A DNA stretch of 17,639 nucleotides from the NCBI GenBank assembly GCA_002391185.1, contig DGRY01000020.1, positions 1 to 17,639 of the forward strand, read 5' to 3'. A program made the position numbers and the translations under genes. Position 1 is the stretch's first letter; each line of letters starts with the position of its first letter. The notes beneath the pieces are model-generated. The model saw nothing but the letters and a program-made list of their open reading frames with translations. It searched no databases and had not been told where the DNA came from. The DNA is from Prevotella sp. UBA4376. Lineage in GTDB: Bacteria > Bacteroidota > Bacteroidia > Bacteroidales > Bacteroidaceae. Positions 1-7,382 of the stretch are shown here, piece after piece.

Positions 1-2325
1 TGTATTTCAGGAGCAGCAAGTACAACGATTACAATGCAGACGATAAGAGGTCATGTGAGTGACATGTCGTCAGATGAACCAATGATTGGTGTTACCATCG
101 TTGTTGAAGGAGTAGAAAACGCAACCGCGGTTTCTGACATTAACGGAAACTTTGTTATTAATAATGTTCCTGTTGGTCGCCATTCTATCAAGGCCAGCTA
201 TGTGGGCTACGAACCATTGGTGCTCAAAGAACAGTTGTTGTCGGCAGGTAAAGAGTTGGTGCTTAATCTCCATATGAATGAGAGTGTGTCGCAGTTAGGC
301 GAGGTGGTGGTGAAACCACAGGTGAACAAGCAGATGCCACTAAATGAGATGGCACAGGTGGGAGCCCGAATGTTTAGCGTTGAAGAAGCTAACCGCTATG
401 CCGGTGGCTTGGCCGACCCTGCACGCACTGCTGCAATGTTTGCTGGTGTTGCTTCGGGGGCAAGTAATGGAATTAGTATTCATGGTAATTCTCCGCAGAT
501 GCTTCAATGGCGCATAGAGGGAGTAGAGGTGAATAATCCTAACCATTTTGCAGATATTACAGGTGCTGGTGGTGGTATCTTTACATCACTCAATGGGACG
601 GTGCTTGCTAATAGTGATTTTCTTACTGGAGCTATGCCAGCCGAATATGGTAATGCTCTTTCGGGTGCTTTTGATATGAAGATGCGTGTGGGTAATAGCG
701 CCAAGCATGAGCATGCTTTTCAGATAGGAAGTCTTGGTGTAGATTTTGCATCCGAAGGTCCTTTGGGAAAAGTAAAGGAGGGCTGTAATGGTGCATCGTA
801 TCTGGTGAACTATAGATATAGCTTTTTGAAAATAGCTCAGGAGATGCACGCTATAAATATGGAGAATCAAAACCTTGATTATCAGGATTTGAGTTTTAAA
901 TTGAATTTTCCAACAAGAAAAGCAGGCACGTTTGCGTTGTGGTTTACAGGACTTGTTGATAATTATAATAATGATATAGCTGATGTGTCAGATTGGGAAA
1001 CTCTTTGGGATTGTAACGACTCGTGGTCAAAGCAACGAAGTTGTGCCATGGGACTCACCCATACTTATAGATTCCGCACAGGTGGCACCTTGCGCTCGAG
1101 TGTGGCATATACTGGCAGTTATACCCGAGTTGGAGTTAACGACTACGACACTCAACTTAATTCAACTCCAAATATGAATGGACGCAATATTTCGTGGATG
1201 CTTCAGGAGAGTGTGCAGCATCAGCACAAGTTCTCTTCACGATACACCATGCAAAATGGTATTCTGCATCAGCATCTTGAATTTAGTTCGTGGCTTGATC
1301 ATATTGGTGAGGTGGGAGAACCTATGAAACGAATGGTTGATTCTAAGGGATATACAGGACTAACCCGTTTTTACACGAGTCATAAGATTGCTTTCTCGCC
1401 TCGTCTTTCTGCTGTGGCAGGTATGAATATTATGTGGTTTAATCTAAATAATCAATGGCTTTTCGAACCACGTGTTAGTGTGCAGTATAAAACCACACCA
1501 TCAAGCACCATTGCTATTGCTTATGCAATGAATAGTCGTAGGGAGACAACAGATACTTATTTTGTACAAAAGCATAATGACGGTGTGGTGTATAATCCTA
1601 ATGAAGCTCTTGGGCTTACCCGTTCACACCACATATCGCTTTCTTTTGCTCAGCGACTTGGTGATAATGCCATGCTGAAGATAGAACCTTATTGGCAGTA
1701 TCTTTTTGATGTACCAGTGGAACAAGGTAGTACATATTCAATTGTTAATCATAAAATGTTCTATCAGGAAAGGGCATTGGTTAATGATGGTGCTGGTAGA
1801 AACTATGGTGTTGATTTTACTCTTGAACGCTATCTGAAGAATGGTTTCTATGGTATGATAACAGCAACGTTGTTTAAATCCGAATATCGTGATGCTCAAG
1901 GTGATTGGCATTCTACTCGTCATGATAGGCGATATATCACCAATATCCTTGGTGGAAAAGAATGGATGGTAGGCAAAGAGCGAAAGAATGTCTTTGGCTA
2001 TAATGTACGATTGACAATGATGGGGGGTGAACGTTATACACCTGTTCCTGATGGCATGACATACGAGGATGTTATGAAACGTGCAGATAAGGAAATTCCT
2101 GAGGATACTTCCCACCCATTTAGTAGGCAGTTGGGAATGAACGTGGGTTATGCTTTCTCTGTGAAATATACAATTAATGGTAAGCATGTGGCTCATCATT
2201 TTATACTTGATTATCTGCAGATACGTGCTTTTCAGGGACAAACCTTTAACGTGAAGTCTCGTGAGCTGGAGAACCAATTCACTACACTCACATTCCCTAA
2301 TATTGCTTATCGCATTGAGTTTTGA
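1..2325 (+). CDS. TonB-dependent outer-membrane receptor, 5' end cut by window
   Basis: The frame is open from base 1; the ATG at 34 is an internal Met, because the codons before it (CISGAASTTIT) read like the end of a signal peptide. Numbering from that Met, residues 1-85 form a carboxypeptidase-regulatory-like beta domain (IRGHVSD, SDINGNFVINNVPVG, ASYVGYEP). Residues about 110-215 look like the plug (SIHGNSPQMLQWRIEGVEVN, AMPAEYGNALSGAFDMKMR). The rest is a beta barrel rich in alternating aromatics, ending in a C-terminal Phe (AYRIEF), as expected for BAM-inserted barrels. Family knowledge: such proteins import ligands across the outer membrane using TonB energy; the substrate cannot be read from sequence. 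No SusD partner follows, so it is not a classical glycan-uptake pair. The next gene starts 94 bases on with its own promoter. Confidence 0.9.
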   Translation, partial: CISGAASTTITMQTIRGHVSDMSSDEPMIGVTIVVEGVENATAVSDINGNFVINNVPVGRHSIKASYVGYEPLVLKEQLLSAGKELVLNLHMNESVSQLGEVVVKPQVNKQMPLNEMAQVGARMFSVEEANRYAGGLADPARTAAMFAGVASGASNGISIHGNSPQMLQWRIEGVEVNNPNHFADITGAGGGIFTSLNGTVLANSDFLTGAMPAEYGNALSGAFDMKMRVGNSAKHEHAFQIGSLGVDFASEGPLGKVKEGCNGASYLVNYRYSFLKIAQEMHAINMENQNLDYQDLSFKLNFPTRKAGTFALWFTGLVDNYNNDIADVSDWETLWDCNDSWSKQRSCAMGLTHTYRFRTGGTLRSSVAYTGSYTRVGVNDYDTQLNSTPNMNGRNISWMLQESVQHQHKFSSRYTMQNGILHQHLEFSSWLDHIGEVGEPMKRMVDSKGYTGLTRFYTSHKIAFSPRLSAVAGMNIMWFNLNNQWLFEPRVSVQYKTTPSSTIAIAYAMNSRRETTDTYFVQKHNDGVVYNPNEALGLTRSHHISLSFAQRLGDNAMLKIEPYWQYLFDVPVEQGSTYSIVNHKMFYQERALVNDGAGRNYGVDFTLERYLKNGFYGMITATLFKSEYRDAQGDWHSTRHDRRYITNILGGKEWMVGKERKNVFGYNVRLTMMGGERYTPVPDGMTYEDVMKRADKEIPEDTSHPFSRQLGMNVGYAFSVKYTINGKHVAHHFILDYLQIRAFQGQTFNVKSRELENQFTTLTFPNIAYRIEF

Positions 2326-2333
2326 TGCAGTTT

Positions 2334-2396
2334 GTCACAAAAGATGACTGTTTATCCCAGATATTAGGAGCTAATTGATAATAACAATATCTTTGC
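2334..2396 (+). promoter_or_regulatory. Promoter of the LiaF-like gene with shared upstream motif (copy A)
   Basis: A -7 box TATCTTTG lies at 2388-2395. Upstream at 2334-2359 is a block (GTCACAAAA, 5 variable bases, C.GT.TATCCCA) that recurs at 4842-4867 before the barrel gene. In both places it starts 54 bases ahead of the -7 box. The -33 position holds only TTAG (2364-2367), 20 bases before the -7 box, instead of TTTG; a weak -33 box behind a conserved upstream block suggests an activator site. That the LytTR protein encoded at 3121 binds it is inference. Confidence 0.7.
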
Positions 2397-2419
2397 ATCA
2401 AAATTTTAATTAACAGAAA

Positions 2420-2971
2420 ATGAAAATAAGAAGTATTTTTGGACTTGCACTTGCTGTATTTGCTTGTCTCAAGATTGTGGATCTTTTGGATGCCTGGCAT
2501 TTTGAGTGGTTGTTTACTCAGCCTTGGACTGAGTTTGTAGCACCTTGTATTATGTTTTATGTTGGTATAGGGATGTTTTTCTCTGGATTTTTCCATGATC
2601 ATGATCATTGGCTTTCTCGTGCTATTCCTGAAGTGGAAGAAGGCAAACGTATTCATTGTGCTGTGAGTTTTGGTGGAGATGAGTATGTGTATAATGGTGA
2701 GCACTTTCATGGTGCAAAACTGGATGCTGTCTTTGGTGGCATTCGTATGGATATTCGCAATGCCGTTATTGATGAAGACGAGGAAATTGATATTCGTACC
2801 GTTTTTGGTGGGGTAGAGCTTTATGTTCCAGCCAATGTCAATGTGAAAGTGAAATCACGTAGTGTTATTGGTGGCGTGGGTAATCACACTTTTAATCGTG
2901 AATACCAGAATATTCCTACACTTTATATTGTTGCAAGCAATGTGTTTGGAGGAGTGCATGTGAAAAACTAA
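2420..2971 (+). CDS. Small membrane protein with LiaF-like C-terminal beta domain
   Basis: 183 residues. Two predicted membrane helices (about 5-23 and 40-58) are followed by a His/Asp-rich turn (FFHDHDHW) and a soluble domain built on repeated FGG-type turns: SFGGDEY (83-89), VFGGIRMD (104-111), VFGGVELYVP (128-137), VIGGVGN (149-155) and VFGGVHV (175-181). This spacing is characteristic of the LiaF/YvqF C-terminal family, known in Firmicutes for modulating envelope-stress two-component systems; Bacteroidetes homologues are mostly uncharacterised. The domain probably faces one side of the inner membrane. The gene sits between a TonB receptor and a transmembrane LytTR regulator and carries the same promoter motif as the barrel pair at 4951, so a role in envelope sensing or feedback is plausible but inferred. 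The start is set by the promoter 25 bases upstream and the first hydrophobic stretch. Confidence 0.75.
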   Translation: MKIRSIFGLALAVFACLKIVDLLDAWHFEWLFTQPWTEFVAPCIMFYVGIGMFFSGFFHDHDHWLSRAIPEVEEGKRIHCAVSFGGDEYVYNGEHFHGAKLDAVFGGIRMDIRNAVIDEDEEIDIRTVFGGVELYVPANVNVKVKSRSVIGGVGNHTFNREYQNIPTLYIVASNVFGGVHVKN

Positions 2972-2982
2972 AGTCTCTCACG

Positions 2983-3005
2983 GTCCTTTCCAAAAAGGGA
3001 AGGAC
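2983..3005 (+). terminator. Hairpin after the LiaF-like gene, probable terminator
   Basis: GTCCTTTCC (2983-2991), loop AAAAA, GGGAAGGAC (2997-3005): a 9-bp stem with one G-U pair, 11 bases after the stop. No T-run follows, so termination is probable rather than certain. Confidence 0.5.
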
Positions 3006-3057
3006 TAATCAATTGGTAGAAAACCGCTGTGGAGATTAATAAATATTTGTAATATAA

Positions 3058-3089
3058 TTTGCAGGTGTTCGCTTTCTTTTTTATCTTTG
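3058..3089 (+). promoter_or_regulatory. Consensus promoter of the LytTR regulator gene
   Basis: TTTG at 3058-3061, a 20-base spacer, then TATCTTTG at 3082-3089. This is the full Bacteroidetes form, 31 bases ahead of the ATG. Unlike the two promoters flanking it, it has a good -33 box and no GTCACAAAA/TATCCCA block, which fits a constitutively expressed regulator. Confidence 0.75.
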
Positions 3090-3120
3090 TGGCGTAAATG
3101 AATTCTCAACAAAACGAATC

Positions 3121-4761
3121 ATGAAAATTAACCCAATTGCTATATTGATCATTGTAGTTTTTTTAGCCTCATGCGGTATGTCTGATAAACGGTTGATTGC
3201 TGAGGCTGAGAACTTGGTAGAAGAACATCCTGATAGTGCACTTGAGGTGTTGAATGGGGTGGAGAGTGTTGACCGCTTGTCAAACGAGTGGACTGCTCGC
3301 TATTGGATAGCTACAGCAATGGCGCATTCGGGTAATGGAGAATCGTTGTCTGAGGATTCATTAATAGTCTTTGCTCTTGATTATTATGAGAATAAACATC
3401 CTGTTGATAGTGCAATGCTGCTAAAAGCGCGTACTGCTGCTGCATCATACTATTGGTGGAAAGAACAGCCAGCCAAAGCAAAGGAGGTGATGTTGAAAAC
3501 GCTTGAAGAGCGCAAGAAGACAGGAGATAAGAAAGAGATGAGGAAGATACTCTATTCTTTGGCTGAGCTGGCTTTTAGAATTCACAACCTAAAGGATGCT
3601 ACTTATTATACCGAGGAGTTGATAAAACTAGATGGTGGCGACTTTGGGCATACCGATCTTCTTGATGGACTTGCTATGGGCTCTTTCTATCATGGCAACA
3701 AAGAACAGTCTTTTGCTTATTCAGAGCGTGCTATTGCGCATATAGATACTGCTCCCGATTCGGTTTTTGCATGGATGCACTCTTTGCCAAACTATGCTGA
3801 TGTGCTTATAGATTGCGGACAGCTTGATAAGGGTATAGCCATTTACGAGCGCGTGTTGAAGCATTATCGTCAATGTGGGGATTATTATCAAGATCAAGTT
3901 GATGTTCCTATATTTAGTCTTTCGCATGCTTGGTTGCTCAAAGGTGATAAGCAAAAGGCTAAATATTATATGGATATGTTGCCCAAGAACACCTTTGACG
4001 ACTATCATTATAATGAGTTTCGTTTTTGCATGATAGGGCATAAGATGGTGCTCGACTACGCCCTTACGGGAAAGTATAACATTACCGATATGTCGGAATA
4101 TGTTAACGGTGTGGGCAAGCGGTTTGATAAAAATAACTCGGTTGCTGAGGCTAAAGAGCGTGCTATACATAAACTTCATGAACACCAGCTGCACCTGCAG
4201 ATTTCGCGCCAACAACAACTTATCTTTTTTCTATTGCTCACCATTGGCTTGATAATAATTATTATTAGTATGTCAACCTTCCTTCGTCGTCGTAAACGAT
4301 TGATAAAGGAGATGGAGGAAGAAACACGTATGCTCAACAAACAACTCGGCAAGCTGCAGAAGGAAATAGAGAAAAAGGCTTCTGCTGGCGATAAGCAAGA
4401 AGATGCTTCACCTTGTCAGTCAACAGTTGTACTTACAGGAAACACCAGCGACACCATAACTCTTCATCTGCCTGATGTGCTTTATATGGAAGCAGTAGGC
4501 AACTATGTAAAGGTGTATCAGCTGAAAGAGGGTAGGGTATGCAACGATATGCTTCGTGCAACTCTTAAACAAGTAACCGAGCAGTTGAGAGAATGTCAAA
4601 TGATTGTTCGTTGTCACCGTGCCTTCTTAGTAAACCTGCAACAGGTTGACCATATCAGCAGTAAGGCTGGCTCTACCCAGCTATACATAAAACACTGCCA
4701 CGAAACCCTGCCAGTATCACGCAGCAATATGGCGCAGGTGAAAGACGCAATCAAGCAATAG
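3121..4761 (+). CDS. Transmembrane LytTR-type regulator with lipobox and TPR-like sensor region
   Basis: 546 residues. The N-terminus is a lipoprotein signal peptide with lipobox LASC (Cys18, then Gly19). Residues about 25-355 are helical with TPR-like hairpins (for example AKAKEVMLKTLEERKK, YSLAELAFRIHNLKDATYY, ADVLIDCGQLDKGIAIYERV). A membrane helix spans 367-388, followed by RRRKR at 389-393, which by the positive-inside rule puts the C-terminus in the cytoplasm. A short coiled coil (395-420) leads to a LytTR domain at about 435-540: LYMEAVGNYVKVY (454-466), RCHRAFLVN (497-505) and LPVSRS near the end are the hallmarks. LytTR domains bind direct-repeat DNA sites in the major groove. The protein therefore reads as a one-component sensor reaching from periplasm to DNA, with no receiver or kinase domain. 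Its neighbours on both sides share a promoter motif, making them candidate targets. The ligand is unknown, and lipidation is inferred from the lipobox only. Confidence 0.88.
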   Translation: MKINPIAILIIVVFLASCGMSDKRLIAEAENLVEEHPDSALEVLNGVESVDRLSNEWTARYWIATAMAHSGNGESLSEDSLIVFALDYYENKHPVDSAMLLKARTAAASYYWWKEQPAKAKEVMLKTLEERKKTGDKKEMRKILYSLAELAFRIHNLKDATYYTEELIKLDGGDFGHTDLLDGLAMGSFYHGNKEQSFAYSERAIAHIDTAPDSVFAWMHSLPNYADVLIDCGQLDKGIAIYERVLKHYRQCGDYYQDQVDVPIFSLSHAWLLKGDKQKAKYYMDMLPKNTFDDYHYNEFRFCMIGHKMVLDYALTGKYNITDMSEYVNGVGKRFDKNNSVAEAKERAIHKLHEHQLHLQISRQQQLIFFLLLTIGLIIIIISMSTFLRRRKRLIKEMEEETRMLNKQLGKLQKEIEKKASAGDKQEDASPCQSTVVLTGNTSDTITLHLPDVLYMEAVGNYVKVYQLKEGRVCNDMLRATLKQVTEQLRECQMIVRCHRAFLVNLQQVDHISSKAGSTQLYIKHCHETLPVSRSNMAQVKDAIKQ

Positions 4762-4771
4762 CTATTGAATA

Positions 4772-4802
4772 ATCTTTCCATCTTTCCATCTTTCCATCTT
4801 TC
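4772..4802 (+). repeat. Short tandem repeat of ATCTTTCC
   Basis: Three exact 8-bp units ATCTTTCC (4772-4779, 4780-4787, 4788-4795) plus a seven-base partial, directly after the regulator gene. A similar run lies at 15404-15420. It is probably slippage-prone intergenic sequence; no function is visible. Confidence 0.75.
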
Positions 4803-4841
4803 AATATTCTTACAGATTTCGTAATTAAGAAGGCTTCATTC

Positions 4842-4904
4842 GTCACAAAAACATGCCGTCTATCCCAAATCCGTTAGGGATAGGCGTTTTCTATATACTT
4901 TTGC
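4842..4904 (+). promoter_or_regulatory. Promoter of the barrel pair with shared upstream motif (copy B)
   Basis: The -7 box TACTTTTG is at 4896-4903. The block GTCACAAAA ... C.GT.TATCCCA at 4842-4867 matches copy A in 19 of 26 ungapped positions and has the same 54-base distance to the -7 box. A dyad CTATCCC/GGGATAG (4860-4866 and 4877-4883) overlaps it but is not kept in copy A, so the conserved part is not that dyad. The -33 box is poor (TTAG, 4874-4877). The transcript should begin near 4908, about 43 bases before the ATG. Confidence 0.72.
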
Positions 4905-4950
4905 AACCGGATTTACGTCTATTCGTAAGTAACCAAAGTTCAAAAGTAAA

Positions 4951-7338
4951 ATGAAAAGATTAATTGCATTTTTTGCCATGATGCTTATAGTAAGCTTGTC
5001 ACGGGCAGCAAAAAATTCTGATTTAGAAGGAAAGGTAACAGACGAAAAGGGACAGCCTCTTGAGTTTGTCAGTGTGGCTCTGTTGTCGGCAGATTCTACT
5101 TATATTCAAGGTGCTACCAGCGACGAGAACGGTTCGTTTGTTATTAAGACACCAGAAGAGAATGGTATTCTCCGTCTCTCTTATGTGGGCTATCAAACAA
5201 AATATGTAAGAGTGAAAGATGCTCTTGCAGGTACTATTATGATGAATAACGATACCAAGATGTTGCAGGAAGTGACTGTTAAGGGTATGATGCCTAAAAC
5301 AAAACTCACAGGCAATTCAATGATAACAACCATTCAGGGAACTGTTCTTGGTAAGTCGGGCTCAGCAAAGGAAATGCTTGAGAAAGTACCAGGAATGACC
5401 GTTAAGGACGATGAACTCGAAGTATTAGGTAAGGGAAAGCCTATAATATATATTAATGGTAGAAAGATGCAGGATGCTGACGAGCTGAAACGTCTTCGTT
5501 CTGAAGAGATAGAGAGTGTTGAGGTAATCACCAACCCTGGTGCACGTTATGATGTTACTGTTTCTTCTGTGGTACGAATTAAGACAATACGTCATCAGGG
5601 CGATGGTTTCGGCTTCGATGTAAACACAGGTCTTTCACAAGACCTTGCTTATGGATACACAGCTCCAAGTGGTACTCTTAATCTTCGTTATAGCCATAAC
5701 AATTTCGATATCTTCGGCTTAGTAAATTACTGGCAGTTTTATGAAACTAACGATATGATAAACTGGGCTGATACTTATGTTTTGAATAACGGTAAAGTAA
5801 AGCATATTCATGAAGATGTGAATACCCGTGATAAATGGAATGGTGAAGGCATGAACTATAATCTTGGCTTCAACTGGCAAATTGCTAAAGACCACTCATT
5901 AGGTATGCGCATAGAGAACCATCAGCGAATAAAGGCAAACAACACTCTCTTGAGTGAGACATTCCTGCATCAGAAGTATCTTGACGAGCAGACACCGTTC
6001 TATACAGAACACAGCCACGCTTCGCAAGATCAACCTCAGCACATGCCATACAGCTGGGATGGTAATGCTTATTATATCGGACAGTTTGGTAAACTCAATG
6101 TTGACCTTAACATAGACTTCGTAACACAGAGATACAAAAACGAAACAACTATTTACGAAGTAAAAAACAATAATGACAATAATAATATTTCTCAGACAAG
6201 CGATAATCCTACCAAGATGTGGGCAGGCAAACTGGTGCTTACCTATCCTGTGTGGAAAGGAAATGTTGAGGCTGGTACTGAGATGAGTTTTGTACGCCGA
6301 ACCTCTTCAAACACCATTCAGGGCTATCCATTGCCTTCAACCAGTTCAAAGGTAAAGGAAAACAATGTGGCTGCCTTCATTCAGTATAATGCCAACTTCG
6401 ATAAGTATGGTATGCTATCGGCTGGCTTACGCTACGAGCATGTTGGTTTTGATTATATCGACCAACTCAATGACGACAATTCAATGAAGCGTTATCAGGA
6501 TGAGTTCTTTCCTACCTTCTCGTGGGCAAAGCAGTGGGGTAGAGTGCAGACATCTTTGTCTTACACCTTAAAGACCATTCGTCCAAGCTTTAATGTTCTC
6601 AGCGATAATGTGGTATATATTAACAGCTACTCACTCATACAGGGTAATTCGCAACTGAAGAACCAGCTCATGCAAGAGGTTAGCGCCAACGTGCGTTACA
6701 GTTGGATAAACCTCTTCATTGCTTACGAAAAGCGTGAGCACACTCTTACGCAGTGGACTCAGATATATAATGACAATGGTGTGATATTGGTAAGAAACAG
6801 CAACCTGCCTGAGCCAACACGCAATCTGGCTTGTTTCCTTTCTGCCAACCCTACATTTGGCGTGTATAGTCCAAGCTGGACAATGGGGGCACAGAAGTTC
6901 TGGTATAAGATGACTCTCGACGACCCACGTGAGGCAACAGGCACTCGTGAGTTGAACTGCAACCGACCAATATTCTTCTTTGATCTTAACAATGCTTTCC
7001 GCTTCAAGCATAGCTGGCAGGTAGAGGCAAATATGAATATAAACACTAAGGGACAGATAGCACAGACCACCCTGCAATCAGCTTCTTATAACCTACGTTT
7101 TGCATTACAGAAATGCTGGCTTAAGAACGATGCTCTCTGTGCCCGTGTGTCTGTAAGCAATGTTCTTCGCCGTAACGTGCAGGACATAGAAATTGATTGC
7201 GGTCCAAACATTACTGGTCAGAAAACCAAACGAGGCTCTCGCCTTGAATTCTCATTGCGCTACACATTCAACGCTTCAAAGAATAAGTATAAGGGTACAG
7301 GCGCAGGTAAAGCAGAGCAAAGTAGATTGAACAACTGA
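4951..7338 (+). CDS. Outer-membrane beta-barrel protein with carboxypeptidase-regulatory domain (TonB-receptor-like)
   Basis: 795 residues. A signal peptide (about 1-20) is followed by a carboxypeptidase-regulatory-like domain at 24-105 (LEGKVTDEKGQPLEFVSVAL, SYVGYQTKYVRV), a plug-like domain at about 115-212 (EMLEKVPGMTVKDDELEVLG, PIIYINGRKM, IESVEVITNPGARYD), and a barrel to the end. This arrangement matches the Bacteroidetes outer-membrane beta-barrel family related to TonB receptors but with no SusD partner. The C-terminus is not an aromatic residue: it is a polar tail with the motif SKNKYKGTGAG. The next gene is a paralogue 44 bases downstream, likely co-transcribed. Transport substrate unknown. 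Its promoter carries the motif shared with the LiaF-like gene, pointing to control by the adjacent LytTR protein (inference). Confidence 0.85.
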   Translation: MKRLIAFFAMMLIVSLSRAAKNSDLEGKVTDEKGQPLEFVSVALLSADSTYIQGATSDENGSFVIKTPEENGILRLSYVGYQTKYVRVKDALAGTIMMNNDTKMLQEVTVKGMMPKTKLTGNSMITTIQGTVLGKSGSAKEMLEKVPGMTVKDDELEVLGKGKPIIYINGRKMQDADELKRLRSEEIESVEVITNPGARYDVTVSSVVRIKTIRHQGDGFGFDVNTGLSQDLAYGYTAPSGTLNLRYSHNNFDIFGLVNYWQFYETNDMINWADTYVLNNGKVKHIHEDVNTRDKWNGEGMNYNLGFNWQIAKDHSLGMRIENHQRIKANNTLLSETFLHQKYLDEQTPFYTEHSHASQDQPQHMPYSWDGNAYYIGQFGKLNVDLNIDFVTQRYKNETTIYEVKNNNDNNNISQTSDNPTKMWAGKLVLTYPVWKGNVEAGTEMSFVRRTSSNTIQGYPLPSTSSKVKENNVAAFIQYNANFDKYGMLSAGLRYEHVGFDYIDQLNDDNSMKRYQDEFFPTFSWAKQWGRVQTSLSYTLKTIRPSFNVLSDNVVYINSYSLIQGNSQLKNQLMQEVSANVRYSWINLFIAYEKREHTLTQWTQIYNDNGVILVRNSNLPEPTRNLACFLSANPTFGVYSPSWTMGAQKFWYKMTLDDPREATGTRELNCNRPIFFFDLNNAFRFKHSWQVEANMNINTKGQIAQTTLQSASYNLRFALQKCWLKNDALCARVSVSNVLRRNVQDIEIDCGPNITGQKTKRGSRLEFSLRYTFNASKNKYKGTGAGKAEQSRLNN

Positions 7339-7360
7339 CCTCTCCCCCTGCAGGGGAGGG
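7339..7360 (+). terminator. GC-rich hairpin between the two barrel genes, possible attenuator
   Basis: Immediately after the stop, the perfect palindrome CCCCTGCAGGGG (7345-7356) extends outward with a bulged C to CTC/GGG-type pairs. There is no T-run, and no promoter before the next gene, so it may be a partial terminator or an mRNA-stability element that sets the ratio of the two barrels. The purine-rich AGAGGAGAGAGG (7361-7372) that follows could help ribosome binding for the next gene. Confidence 0.45.
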
Positions 7361-7382
7361 AGAGGAGAGAGGTAGTATATAT

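Noticed and set aside
1738..2277. 179-codon frame on the minus strand inside the TonB receptor
   Set aside because: It lies wholly inside a convincing barrel-coding frame, low-complexity Ile/Thr/His composition, no domain. It is a shadow of the real gene.
4860..4883. CTATCCC/GGGATAG dyad as the core regulatory site of the barrel promoter
   Set aside because: The right half is not preserved in the matching promoter at 2334-2396, whereas the GTCACAAAA/TATCCCA block is, so the dyad alone is unlikely to be the shared site.
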